From: Warburgia ugandensis
Lineage: Eukaryota > Streptophyta > Magnoliopsida > Canellales > Canellaceae
Length of the DNA: 64,000 bases
Direction: 5' to 3'
NCBI GenBank assembly: GCA_035236585.1
Contig: CP141127.1
Span: 68,491,495 to 68,555,494, forward strand
Shown: positions 37,945 through 50,352 of the stretch, one piece after another
Numbering within the stretch: position 1 is the stretch's first letter
Layout of the letters: each line of letters opens with the position of its first letter
Translations under genes and position numbers: made by a program
The notes under the pieces: model-generated
The model's database searches: none
Seen by the model: only the letters and a program-made list of their open reading frames with translations
What the model was told of the DNA's origin: nothing

Positions 37945-39345
37945 ATGTCATTACATAGAATGATCAATTTAAAGCATTTGCAATGATTAATGAATCAAAA
38001 AATCACACACATAGTTAAAAAGGAATGATACTGTTACTAGAGACACAGACAACTACAACAAGCATAATTCAAACAAGTATTTGAATACCTTTCTGGATGA
38101 AACTTGAAAATCTAACACATGAGTCTTCTTAAACTCAATGTCTACTATCTAGGATGATTAATTTCAAACATTTACAACCATCAACAAATTAGAAAATCAT
38201 GCACGTAGTAAAAAACACATTGTATTGTTACTATTCTCATGGACAACTAAAATAATCATAGTTCAAGCAATTATTTGGATGCCTTTTTGAATGAAACTTG
38301 AAAATCTAAAACATGCATCTTCTTAAACTCAATGTCCACCATCCAGAATGATCAATTTGTAACATTTAAAACCATTAACAAATTAGAAAATCATGTACAT
38401 GGTAAAAAATGCATGGTACTGTTACTATTCACGCATACAACTACAATAAGCATATTTCAAGCAAATATTTGGATGCCATTTTGGATGAAACTTGAAAATC
38501 TAGCACATGGGTCTTCTTAAACTCAATGTCCACTATCTAAATGATCAATTTCAAACATTTAAAACCATTAATGATTAGAAAATCATGAACATAATTAAAA
38601 ACACATGGTACCATTACTATTCACACTGATAATTACAACAATCATACTTCAAGGAAGTATATGGAAGCCTTTCTGTATTAAATTTGAAAATATAAAATAT
38701 GGATCTTCTTAAAATCAATGTCCACTATCTAGAATGAACAATTTCAAACATTTACAACCATTAACAAATCAAAAAATCATGCACAGTAAAAAATGCATGG
38801 TACTATTACTATTCACGAACAGCTACAACATGCACACTTTAAGCAAGTACTTGGAGGCCTTATTAAATGAAACATAAAAATCTAAACCATGGGTATTCTT
38901 AAACTCAATGTCCACTATCTAGAATGATAAATTTCAAACATTTACAACCATCAACAAATCAGAAAATTATGCACATAGTAAGAAACACATGTACAGTTAC
39001 TATTCTCATAGACAACTACAACAAGCATACTTCAAGCAATTATTTGGATGCCTTTTTTAATGCAACTTGAAAATATAAAACATGGGTCTTCTTAAATTGA
39101 AATCCATTATCTAGAATGATCAATTTCAAACATTTACAACCATTAACAAATCAGATAATCATGCACATAGTAAAAAACACATGGTACTATTACTATTCAC
39201 GTGTACAGCTGCAACAAGCATACTTGAAGCAAGTAGTTGGATGTCTTTAGGAATGAAACTTAAAAATATAATACATGGTTCTTCTTAAACATAATCTATT
39301 CTACCTAGAATGATCAATTTCAAACATTTACAACCAATAAAGAAG
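37945..39345. repeat. 191-bp tandem array, about seven copies
   Basis: A roughly 191-base unit is repeated head to tail. The landmark 'actcaatgtccactatctag' recurs near 38,138, 38,330, 38,521, 38,714, 38,902, 39,096 and 39,288, with spacing of 188-194 bases. Each unit also has 'aaacatttacaaccattaac', a 'catggtactattactattca' segment and 'gaaacttgaaaatctaaaac'. There is no open frame through the array. It lies just upstream of the TnpA-like gene on the minus strand. Confidence 0.95.
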
Positions 39346-39394
39346 CAGAAAATGAAGAAAAGAGAGAGATCCAACCTAATGAGAGAAAACTGAT

Positions 39395-39970
<576 letters not shown>

Positions 39971-40007
39971 TTGGCGCGGATGTGATTTGGAGTTTTAATA
40001 GTGGAAA

Positions 40008-40213
40008 TATAGAATGATTTTTTAAAAACCATCCTATATTAATAACTAATATAGGATGGTTTTTAAAAGACCTCCTATATTTTAATCATTATATAAGATG
40101 ATTTTTAACAAAACTGTCCTATATTAAAGGTTCACTTTCACATCAATCTGTCCACATGCTAAAATTTTTATTTGAAATAATATAAGACGGTTTATGAATA
40201 ACTGTCTTATATG
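40008..40213. repeat. Internal block of CACTA subterminal-type palindromes
   Basis: Four units of the same type as the left array ('ataggatggtttttaaa', 'ataagacggtttatgaataa' and variants). They lie between the 3' end of the TNP2-like gene and the leader of the TnpA-like gene, far from both element ends. Confidence 0.88.
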
Positions 40214-40409
40214 GATTCAAGTAGTTTCACTAGTTATTTGAACCCTTAAAATCTTAGAAACTTGTGAAGTGCAAAGGTTAGCCCATCATTTATTTCATTG
40301 ATGTTTAACTAGTGTTTGGCATGACACATGATGTGTAAACTTAATTGATTAATTAAGTAATTTTTAATACATCAAATGATACAAACACTTTAATTTGTCC
40401 TCTCATATA

Positions 40410-40993
40410 CAATCAGATTCAACCCAAGCACCCTCCTCACCAACATAATGCACATAATCTATTTCATTCTCCCCAATTAAATTGATTGATGGAATTGTTG
40501 TAGCAATTGAAGGGTAATCAATTGCCGTGTCTCCTAGGTCATCTTCATCATAAAAGTCCCCTAGGGAGGCTAAAAAAATAGTTCACCATCTCATATCATG
40601 TCCATCTTGTACATAAAATACTTGTTTTGCTTCACATGCCAAAATAAACTGGTCATTTTAATAGCCAATCTTATTAAGGTTAACCAATGTCAAATCGAGG
40701 GCATTGGTTCTTATGCTATCTTTGTTGTGTTCCACCCAATTGCACTTAAACACTGCCATAGTTCCAGGGGTATAATCTAACTCCCATATCTCTTGTATGA
40801 ACCCATAATAAGTATTGTTAGGTACAATTGGGTTGTTGTCTTTTGAACTGGAAAAGAAAGTAGCTTTAGCAACTAAGCTAACACTGCTACCTTGTAGTGC
40901 TCTTAAATTATCACATTCCTTTGTGTGAAAGTGATAACCATTGATGGCATATCCAGCATACTTTATTACTTCTAATCGAGGTCCCATTGCCAT
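40410..40993 (-). pseudogene. DUF4216-type region downstream of CACTA transposase
   Basis: This region reads through with few breaks. It shows YAGYAINGYHFHTKECD, ATFFSSSKDNNP, YYGFIQEIWELDY, FKCNWV and LTLVNLNKIGY (40,658-40,993), then QFILACEAKQVFYVQD near 40,600. These are conserved points of the DUF4216 domain that follows TNP2 in plant CACTA transposase genes. An acidic tail runs to about 40,410. Its molecular role is unknown. It probably formed the last exon of the same gene as the TNP2 region, with the gap 40,994-41,546 containing an intron or lost sequence. Confidence 0.85.
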
Positions 40994-41546
40994 CTAACCC
41001 AAGCATTCAAAAAATACTATGACTTAGAACATCTCACTGATCTAAAATTTGTATATATTAATACATTAATTAAAATGATTAATTAATGTATACGTGAATA
41101 TACTATTATACAAATCAATTAATTCATCATAGAGCACTATTCAATGTAGTTAAATACCTTTTAATGAAGCCAAGTTGTGAAGGAATGATAATACTCATCT
41201 TGCAGCTACTTCTCTTTCCTTGCATCTCTTGGATTTAGGAAGTCCATGTGCATACTACACAATGATCAGAGATGAAAATTATGTAACATGTCTGCATTAA
41301 TAATACATAATGTACCCTTTATTATACATATATGTATGGCTAAACTTCATCAACATTAATGATTCAATTAATTAATGTGAAAGAAACCAAAGAGAGAACA
41401 TTAGTTACGTACGCAATGTATGATTGAACTTCATCAACATTAATATTTTGCAAGACATAAAGGTTTTCCTGGTCCTGTTCCTTACGATCAACGATCGACT
41501 TATGACCATTGGAAAGAGGTTCATCAACTCTTAGATCAATTAATGC

Positions 41547-42213
41547 TCATAAATGTTTATTTCTTGGGATTCCAATAGCGTCCACTCCTGATAAATACTC
41601 AATGCAAAACTCAATTGCTTCTTTTGCAATGTAACATTCGACAATACACCCCTCTGGTCTATTATGATTTTGTACATACCCTTTTAACATCTTCATGTAA
41701 CTTTCAAATGGGTACATCCATCGCAAATAAACAAGTCCACACAACCTAACCTCACCAATGAGGTGCACTATTAAGTGTACCATGATACCAAAGAAGGATG
41801 GTGGAAAGATTGTCTCAAGCTCGCATAAAGTTATCACTAAATGCTCATAGATTTCTTGTAATTTAGATGCATTCACCACATTCTTGCACAACATTAAAGA
41901 AGTAACAGAATTTAGTAATAGATACTCTAACTTTATTTGTTAGCACTAAATGTATTGCTATGGGCATAAATTGTTGCATCTATGCATGACAATCATGTGA
42001 CTTCATCCCCAACAGTTTTAGATCTTCCATGGAGACAATGTTTCTAAAGCTTGAAGAGTACCCATCTAGAACTTTGATATCTGATAGGGTTTTACACACT
42101 ATTCTTCTCTCCCCTCTACTAAGCGTATAATTTGCTTTAGGCAAGTATGCTCCTTGACTACTCCTATCCTGTTGATGCAACCTTCTCTTCAAACCTATTG
42201 TCATGAGATCCAT
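41547..42213 (-). pseudogene. DUF4218-type region of CACTA transposase
   Basis: The first part (41,980-42,213) has YTLSRGERRIVCKTLSDIK and SMEDLKLLGMKSHDCHA, the typical transition from the TNP2 core. After a short frameshifted stretch comes LVITLCELETIFPPSFF, VHLIGEVRLCGLVYLRWMYP, KMLKGYVQNHNRPEGCIVE and AIEFCIEYLSG (41,547-41,894). That is a nearly complete DUF4218 domain. The reading frame is one of the best preserved in the window. Its function within the transposase is not established. Confidence 0.9.
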
Positions 42214-43510
42214 TCAAGATGCAAGACCATCCTTTGTTTTTCTTGGCATTTCAAGTAAGGTAATAGTCCAGGTTTCACAGATATTCTTCTCAATGTGCAT
42301 GACATCAAGAACATGTAGTATGTGTAGGGATTTCAAGTATACAAGTTCAAAGAATATTGACTTCTTCTTCCAACAGCTTTTAGAGTTGCTTTCATTTGTA
42401 CACAAAGTTTACTTCTTCTTCTTCCCCCATGATACATTAAGGTTCTCAACTTGTTCCAATACTTGTTGTCTAGTCAACCTCTTTGGAGGTGTCCTAGTCT
42501 CCACATTACCATCAAATTTCCCCTTTTTAAAGCAGTATGGATAGTTTCTATGCAACCATCTTCTATGGCCTAGGAATGCCATCTTCCTACCATGTTGAAG
42601 TCTTTTGGCACAAGTTTGGTCACTACAAATAGGACATGCATTGTATCCCTTCACCATGCATCCAACTAAATTATCGTATGCAGGAAAGTTACTTATTGTC
42701 CATAGTAGTATTGCCTTAAGGGTGAATGTCTCTTTCTTGTATGCATCATAAGCTTCAATCCCTTCTTCCCACAATGTCCTAAGGTCACCGATCAATGAAA
42801 CCAAGTATACTTCAATGTCATTCCCAAGTTGCTTAGGACCCAATATTAACATAGTTAACATGATGAACTTCCTCTTCATTCACAACAACGGTGGAAGGTT
42901 GTAACAAACTGTTATAACAAGCCAACAACTATACCTATTACTCATAGAACCATGAGGATTAATCCCATCTTCATATATTGCAAGCTGTAAGTTTCTGAGT
43001 TCTTCTCCAAAATCGGGCCACATGAAGTCTACAAGCTTCCATGCAGGGTTATCTACTAGATGGTGTAAATAGTTATCACCCACTCTCTCCTCATCATGCC
43101 AACTAGTTTCTTCATTGTTTCTTTAATACAAAACATTCTTTTGGAATCTTGGAATCGGGTGAAAATACCATAGGATTTTATAGATATATCTTTCACTTTT
43201 TGATCACTTGAATTCTTCCTCATGTTCCATCTTGAATGTCCATAAGTTGGACATATAATTTTGTCTTTTTTCTCCTTTTTGTGCAAGATGTAGTCATTGG
43301 GACAGGCATGTATCTTTTCCATACTTCAAGCCTAGTGCAACCAAGGTTTTCTTTGCCTCCCATGTCGACCTAACCAATTTGTTCTCCTTGGCCAGCATTT
43401 TACCAATGACTTTCAACAATTTTGTAAAACCATGATTTGAGATACTAAATCTTGATTTCATGTTGTAAAGTTCAACGATATAGACAACTTGGTATAATTT
43501 ATACACCCAA
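42214..43510 (-). pseudogene. TNP2-type transposase core of CACTA
   Basis: This is the catalytic transposase of En/Spm-type elements, which acts on the terminal repeats in the nucleus. In order it shows STWEAKKTLVALGLKYGK, then after a frameshift near 43,310 ACPNDYILHKK and SRWNMRKNS. Next are NPAWKLVDFMWPDFGEELR and DGINPHGSMSNRYSCWLV (42,880-43,083). After one in-frame stop come KRKFIMLTMLILGPKQ and LWTISNFPAYDNLVGCMVKG, followed by the CPICSDQTC finger and GHRRWLHR (42,409-42,879). After another break it ends with LDVMHIEKNICE. At least three disruptions make it inactive, but order and spacing are those of the full domain. Confidence 0.93.
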
Positions 43511-43739
43511 CATACAATGGCTCATCGTCTTCGTCCAATGCAGTTCAAAATTGTACAAGGTCATCTTGGAAGTCATTGTATACAACTTGAAACATAGGTG
43601 CAACTATACTACTATCTTCATCACTTCTTAGAGTGGCTTCTTTTTCATATACACATTTACCCTTACTCAGGACCTATGAGGTATTTCCTCTCTATGCCAC
43701 ATCTAGGGGTAATAGCTTTCATCAACTCCATTGAAGCAC

Positions 43740-43905
43740 AATTGTTCTTTCAAGCCACCAACAGTAACCTTTTTTTAGGTTTCCACATCTTGAGCATGGA
43801 CATTGCATTAGATTACAATCGCCACCTGCCCCAAGTGCAAACTCAATGAACTTTTATATTCCCTCCTCATGTTCCTTTGATGATCTTTCCATACACATCT
43901 AAGTA
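43740..43905 (-). pseudogene. Transposase-associated domain at N-terminus of CACTA transposase
   Basis: The minus strand reads SSKEHEEGI, KFIEFAL and MQCPCSRCGNL. This resembles the cysteine-containing domain that precedes TNP2 in plant CACTA transposases. Stops separate it from the core at 43,510. The gene's start would be near 43,905. Confidence 0.65.
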
Positions 43906-44395
43906 TATTTGTCCAAAAGTTAAAGTTCAAATGTGTGCAAAGACTTTCTAGGCATGAAAAGTTTAATAATATGGGTTAGTCATTTAACTAAAACTTATTG
44001 TGCACATAAAATGCACATAGTTAGTAAAAGCATAAATAATTAATATATATTAGAGGAGTCGACACTTTTCAAGTCTAAGATTGGAAAAAGTAAGAATGAT
44101 GCAAAAACATGACTAATCCATGCACATAAATATTTCACACACTAATCCATACATATGAATATATCACACAAATGCAAGAAGAAAAAAGAAAAGGAATTTT
44201 ATACCCATAAACATCATATAAAGTAAACATATGACAAACTACAAGAATGAATACTACCCAACCGATATCAACTAATGCAAGTTCTATATAAAGTGCATGT
44301 AAATCCAACACACAATGTACAAGTTTTCATCAAAGAAGTCAAGAGTCAAAAATTAAAGGTTGAACTTCAGCTTACAAAACATGAAAAATGTAAGA

Positions 44396-44482
44396 AAAAC
44401 TGTCTTATATAATTTTATATAAGACGATTGTATTAAAACTATCTTATATTTCTTATCTTATAAAGCCCAAACTTTAGTAGTG
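44396..44482 (-). repeat. CACTA right subterminal repeats and right terminal inverted repeat
   Basis: About two foldback-type units ('aactgtcttatat...ataagacgattgtattaaa') precede the terminal repeat (44,456-44,482), which reads CACTACTAAAGTTTGGG on the minus strand. The right end has far fewer units than the left. Confidence 0.9.
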
Positions 44483-44485
44483 AAA

Positions 44486-45555
44486 TTAGGAAAGGCCCTG
44501 GGATGCAATGGTATACCAATATAGGTTTGGAAGTATATGATAAATACTAGAGTAGTTTGGTTGACAAAGTTGATGAATGGAGGAAAACCTCTATCGTTCC
44601 AATTAAAAGAACAAAGGATGCATATTGAGTTGCACTAATCGTGAGATGAAACTTATGATCTAGAAGAGGAAACTTTGGGAAAGCATGATTGAGAAGGGCT
44701 AGACATGAAATGAGTGTATCAAAAGGTCAGTTTGGTTTCATGCCTAAGAGGTCTACCATGGAAGGTATTTTCCTACTTAGACATTTGATAGAGAAATATA
44801 GGAAGAAGAGGCAACACCTTCACATGGTATTTATTGACTTAAGAAAAAAGTATGATAGGGTCCCTAGACAGTTTATATGGTGGGTGTTGGGTGAGAAAAG
44901 GTAGTTTCCATGGTGCATGTTATTTACAGATGGCATAGTTTTAATTGATAAGATAAGGGAGGTCATAAACACAGAGCTAGAGTTATGGAGAGATGACGGA
45001 GAGTCTAAAGGATTAAAAAAAATTGAACTAATATGGAACACAATTTTAGTAAGGAGAGCAGCAACAGTGAAGCATTAGTAAAGGTTGATAAGCAAGAAGT
45101 CTCCTAAAAATACCACTTTTGATACTTGGGATCTAAAATTCATTAGATTAGAGAGAAAAAGAAGGATGTTACCCAGAGAATTTAAGTTGGTTGGAACAAA
45201 TGGAGATGTGCGTCTTGAGTTTTTTTGTGTTTAGCAAGTCCACTCTAATTGAAAGGAAAATTCTATAAGGTGGCTGTAAGGACCACCATGCTTTATGGAT
45301 CATAGTGTTAGGGAGTTAAGGTAGAACATTTACATAGGACTATCTTAATTGAAATGAGGATGTTGAGATGGATGAGTGACAAGAAAAGAAATAATAGAAT
45401 TAGAAATGAAAAAATTAAAGGAAACTTAGTATTATCAAAAGGACATGGATAAAAGTGGTGAGAAAATATTTAAGACTTTTGGACTAAATGAAGCCATGGT
45501 AGTTGATGAAGGAGAATGGTGGAACATGATTCATGTATTTTCCTAGAATCACAAT
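44486..45555 (+). pseudogene. RTE-type LINE, reverse transcriptase part
   Basis: This continues the LINE cut at 33,585. It opens with LGKALGCNGIPI, then, after stops and frameshifts, SKGQFGFMPKRSTMEGIFLL and HLHMVFIDLRKKYDRVPRQ (44,689-44,904). The catalytic motif near 44,923-44,934 reads LFTDGIVLID, where the family has two adjacent aspartates. The second is now glycine. The distance from the VPR motif to this motif is only a few dozen bases, much shorter than in RTE elements, so part of the palm domain has been deleted. Further decayed sequence runs to about 45,550. Confidence 0.85.
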
Positions 45556-46114
45556 AAGGATTTGAGATGATGAAATACCCAAAAATTCATTTAAATGTAA
45601 AATGTAAAATTCTATGGCAAGCTTGCCCCTAATTCTAGGTCTAAAGCTTCTCAATTCCTAACCTCAAAACAAGGGTTGTTTCTAGTTGTAGATAAGTATT
45701 TAGGACATCCCCAATTGTATAGTACTTACATTCCTCTAAACTCTTATTATGTCTCATTTTTATTTCATTCTAACCATTTAGTATTTCCATGAAAGTTGTA
45801 TTTGTTAATTCATTTTGGCATGCTATAATATACTTTGAGGCTGGCTCCATACAACTAGAAGATACCTATTAGTTAGTCTCTAATCATTTTGTTCACAAGC
45901 AAACTGACCCTTTAATTTTAGCAATACTACATATGGGAGTTATCTGGTTGAATGCAAAACTTAGGTGGTGCAAGCCACAGACATCTAACCTAACACTTGT
46001 AGTTGGTAAACCATTCCTATGAACTTCTAACGAGGCTTTTAAGGATAATTTTCATTTTCCTAGTTCTTCAACTAAAAGGATTTAAGCTTGTATTACTTCA
46101 TTCTTCATTCAAAG
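45556..46114. other. Unassigned interspersed DNA
   Basis: AT-rich sequence with no coding motif, between the LINE end and a SINE-like unit. I cannot place it. Confidence 0.4.
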
Positions 46115-46260
46115 GCCTTCTAGCCTAGTGGCTCAAGAAGGAGCCTCTATCTTTACTAGAAAGGTGGGAATTGTCCCCCACAAGCCTAGTACACAATATA
46201 AGGAAGGGATGTGAGTAGTAAGGCCAAGGATATATTTTATCATCCTAGCAAGCCTTTCTA
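46115..46260 (+). mobile_element. Candidate tRNA-derived SINE
   Basis: A polymerase III box A-like sequence (TAGCCTAGTGG, 46,121-46,131) is followed about 31 bases later by a degenerate box B-like GGTGGGAATTG (46,163-46,173) within a small stem ('ggtggg...cccacc'-like). The arrangement is that of the head of plant tRNA-derived SINEs. No clear tail or target duplication is visible, and box B is poor. Confidence 0.4.
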
Positions 46261-46565
46261 TTTTGAATTAAGTTTGATCTTACATAAGTTGATCTTAGGA
46301 GCAATTCCTTGCTACTAGATTATCAAGTGTTATTCCTTTGTGGGCTAAGGATTTGGCTACTTTGTTAGTTGATTTGTGAAACATGTCTAAATGTGATTGG
46401 TTGATTTTGCATCAAGAACTCAACTCTTTTGATTATGTCCTAGAAATGCCAAGGGTGGCCATCCTTACAAGAAAACCATCTGATTATATTCTTTGAGTCT
46501 CTTTCAATGCCTATTTGGGAGTAATTGAAATGTGACATAATTCGATACCCATTGCGATGACATGT
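46261..46565. other. Unassigned, possibly L1 3' untranslated sequence
   Basis: This lies directly downstream, in element sense, of the L1 RNase H domain. There is no poly(A)-like run on the minus strand to mark the end. Confidence 0.35.
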
Positions 46566-47330
46566 AATTCTACTTTAGATGAGTCTCCATATCTAAAGGG
46601 CCTACAAGCTCAATGATTGTCTTATCATTTGAGTCCTTGATCATTCCTCTAATACTGTAGATTTTAGGGTTTCCATAGTAGGCTCCAGTGAAATTTAGTT
46701 TATAACAACCTTGTTTTGGAGAAAGCCATTTGGGTTTTGGCTTGTCTTTGTGTGAGATGTCAGATATGGATTCCTCCCAACATCTTGGAATGGATCCCAT
46801 GAAACATGACTTGAAAGGTTGTGATGTAGTAGCCCATAATGCAACTAGTCTAAGAACTTGATTTGCTAGCACTTGCCATGTTTTAGATTTAACTTTGAAG
46901 CATCTATTACACCTTGCCAATCATGCGGTCCAAATTATTGCTAAGAAACATATTTTCCACAAAGTCTTTACTTTCTATTTGAGCTTTACCCTGTTCTATT
47001 GCTGAAAAAGATCATCAATAGTTGGGGGTATGCACCACTGAATCTTGAACTAGCTCCATATTGTCCACCATAGATTTGAACACAATAGCTTAAAGTGGTT
47101 TCTATTTTTCTTTGCCTTCTAATCATGTAGCACATATGATCCTTGAATACCCCTTGACCAGATTTTATCAAATTTGAGGGCTTTGTTGAGGCCTATCATC
47201 CAAATAGAGATAATAAATTTTGTTGGTGTAGGAGTTTTCCATATGAGGTTGGCTGGCTTCCAAGGCTCACCATTTGGAATTAAAAGTTTGTATGAAGATG
47301 AAACTATGAAGATGCCATTTTTCATTTGAG
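46566..47330 (-). pseudogene. L1-type LINE: zf-RVT and RNase H domains
   Basis: This is the 3' coding end of an L1 element. The zf-RVT part (47,119-47,325) reads FIVSSSYKLL, WKTPTPTKFIISIWMI and WSRGIQ. The cysteines of the finger are not visible. After stops, the RNase H-like domain (46,570-46,760) reads KPKPKWLSPKQGCYKLN, FTGAYYGNPK and GMIKDSNDKTI, ending near VGPLDMET. In the family the 'NF.GA' motif carries a catalytic aspartate. Here it is threonine, so the enzyme would be inactive. It belongs to the same element as the reverse transcriptase upstream. Confidence 0.85.
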
Positions 47331-49380
47331 TCTATATAATTTTGTCTAACTTCCTTATGGAGATAGACACTGATTTGATTTTGTTGATAAGAATTGCTAT
47401 CTTTGAATCTTCAAGGACTCTAAGAGTTATTCTAAAACTTACACACCATTCATTCTTATTCCCTGTTTGGGAGAAGTTGTTACATATCAGAGAGTTGAGA
47501 TTGCTGGACACTCTAAACAATATCAGGTACATCTCTACTAGAGTAGCATCTTCTACCCATTTCTCTGCCCACAACTTGATTTTGGAACCATTTTAGGCTT
47601 TGACTGTGATGTTTTCTTTGAAGAACTCAATGTTTTTTGTGATATTTCTCTAGATAGAAGATCCTTTAGAGCATTCCAATCACTCGATCCACCATTTATT
47701 GTAGGATGATATCTTTTCTTAATAAGTATCTACCAAAACACGATGTTATCAATGCCAAATCTCTGTATCCATTTCCTAAGAAGGGTAGAATTCATCTCAT
47801 TTAAATTTCTATTTCCTATACCTACCTTTTTATTCTATTTGCAAACTTTTTCCCATGATACCAAGTGGTAATTGCTTGCTTTGGTAGAACCTTTTCATAG
47901 GAATTTTTCTATATCTAATTTAGTTTGTTGATGACTATTGCTTGAAATTTTAGCAGTGATGTATAATAGATTGGGTTGTTTGAAAGAGGGGCCCCAATGA
48001 GTATGACTCACCCACCTTTTGACAAGCATGTTCTTTTTTGTGAAGCAAGCATATTCTAAAACTTCTATATTACAAGGTTTCATGTAGAGGACAAAGCTCT
48101 TTGCTTGCAATTAGGGGCAGTCAATGATAAAGACAAGGTAGTGTTGCAACAATGCAATGAATTTTGTGCAGCTACATTTTTATCAGGAATTCATTAGTAA
48201 CATTGCCCTACACTTGGGTTTTGAATTTATTTTTATTTTTTTTAACCAATGGCTAGCGTGTAACATCTTAGTTGGACTTTGCTTCTCTCACCTTAGTGAT
48301 TTGTGTTGATTGCTATGAGGAAGGTGTAGTTGGCATATTGGATATGAGAAAGGGAGAAGTTTGAGTTAGGAAATTTTAAACCAATATAGAAACATTCTTC
48401 AATAGCCTTGAGCATGATCTGATTAAAAACTTTAGTGATGTGTAAAAAGAGATATAGTGATAAGGGACAACCTTATCACATGCCTCTTGAGACTTGGAAA
48501 AAACTCGAGGGGCTCCTTTGGTCATAATGGAGAATACAGCTGAGAAGATGCACTAGTTAATCCATTTTCTCCAAAGATGCACTAGTTAATCCATTTTGTC
48601 CATCTGCAGATAAAATTAATCTTCTCCATAACATTACTTAGTTCTCCTTATTCAACCCTATCTAAAGCTTTCTCCATTTCTACTTTACATAATGTAGCAC
48701 AAAACTTCTTCATAATATCAATGAATTTGTTTACTATGAGGGATCCACTTGTGATGTTTTTGTCTTTGAGAAAAGTGCAATGTTAAGGGGATATGACATT
48801 CTTAACACTATTTGAGAGGATCCTATAGCCAAGATTTTATAACCAAAGCTGATAAGACTAATGGGCCTATAGTCTTTTAGTGAGTAAGCCTCTTTGCTCT
48901 TTGGGATGACGACAATGAAGGAGCCACCCATATGTTTGTCTATGGATTCACCCTTGTAGAAGCATTCAATGAATTTGAATACATCTTTCTTAGTGAATCT
49001 CTAGCATTCATGGAAGAATTTGAGACAAAAATAGTTTGGTCCAAGTGCTCTTTGACCCCCACAACCTTTAACTACTTCTAGGAAAGGGGAATCTATGCTA
49101 TTTTTTGTCACATCATCAAGCCTTCAAAAGCAAGATTTCTTAGGAACTATGCTCTCTAATCTCCAGTGTATGAATTTTCATAGAAGCCAATTATATGTTC
49201 ACATATTTCTTTTGAATCTTCTATTCTAGAAACTTTAATCAATAGGTTTGAGATTTTATTTGCTTGTCTATGAGCACCTGCTCCTAGATGGAAGTAGATG
49301 GTGTTTTTATCCTTTGTCTTCAGCCATTTCTCTCTCACTCTCTCACTCTCTAGCTCCATATAGTTTCTATATGATATTCT
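47331..49380 (-). pseudogene. L1-type LINE: reverse transcriptase
   Basis: The reverse transcriptase would copy the element's RNA at the target site. In element order it begins with VREKWLKTKDKNTIYFHLGA (49,156-49,359), the linker before the palm. Then come FIVVIPKSKEAYSLKDYRPI and SLISFGYKILA (48,734-48,931), and KVEMEKALDRVE near 48,660-48,690. A degraded RGLRQGDP-like region lies near 48,460-48,500, where EACDKVVP can be read. The later thumb region includes LVKRWVSHTHWG (47,895-48,040). The FADD box cannot be identified. Stops are numerous. Motif order and spelling are those of plant L1, not RTE. Confidence 0.85.
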
Positions 49381-49880
49381 AGTTTCTTTAGTTTTTTTGT
49401 GCTAAATTCCTTATGTCCCATTTAGTAGTTGAGAGATGGAAATTTTCTTTTTTTATGTTTAGATTTTGTATTTCTTCTCTCAACTAAAACATGGCTTGAT
49501 ACATGGGTTCTTTACCCATAGCTTAAATTTGTTTTTGACATACCTGAGTTTTGGATCCAGTCTTGTATGTGGCATAAATCCAGTCCACCATTCTTGTATT
49601 AGCTTGAGAAAGCCAATATTGAGAACCATTCTTTCTATAGTTTGAAGGGTTTTTCCCCTAGTTAGCCATCTAGGAGATAAGGAAGATGGGTTTGTCATCA
49701 AAGTGATGAATGTGGATCAATTTATGAATGCTAAGAAATGTATTCAATCCTTGAAGGTTGACAATAAATCTATTGAGTTTACCGATGATTAGTCTAATCT
49801 ATTTATTGGTCCAGGTGTATTTGTCACTTTAGAATGGGAGATTGATCAATTCATAAGCATCAAGAAACTAATTAAAAGAT
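49381..49880 (-). pseudogene. L1-type LINE: C-terminal end of endonuclease
   Basis: The minus strand shows YTWTNK and KLNRFIVNLQG (49,730-49,820), then WWTGFMPHTRLDPKLRYVKN (49,500-49,600). This fits the end of the L1 endonuclease and the spacer before reverse transcriptase. Nothing upstream of about 49,880 resembles the rest of the endonuclease, so the copy is probably truncated at its 5' end, as most LINE copies are. Confidence 0.7.
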
Positions 49881-50352
49881 AGTGATGGTTATAGGTATAT
49901 TACATACATATCCCTATATTTAAAATATTTTAGCCTCAGAAAACACATAATTATCACCAATAACAATTAGTTCTACTATTTTACAGGTCCATGATATAAA
50001 TGTAAAAATCCACAAAATTACCAATTTTACCCTTGAAAAGAGCCATTTCATATGGCAAGCTATATTATGGTTATATATGTCTTAAATTCTTGGAAGTTTA
50101 AAAGAATCATTGGGTCCCATTGTTGAAACCACAATGACCAAAAACCCTACATTGAACTCCAACTCAAATAACGGCGAAAAGGTGGCAATTTTCAAATTCA
50201 AACACAATTGCACACATGTTACCACCTTTGGAAGTTTATGGAAGAAGCTCAATTCATGTACATCGGAACCATATAAAATGAATCCTTTTAGAAGAAACAG
50301 AAGAATGGGACCATAGTGAAGACTTTTCACTTATTTTCTCTCTACCACTTCC
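49881..50352. other. Unassigned interspersed DNA
   Basis: Open frames at 50,082-50,330 on both strands are unrecognised and overlap each other. I see no supporting motif. Confidence 0.35.
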
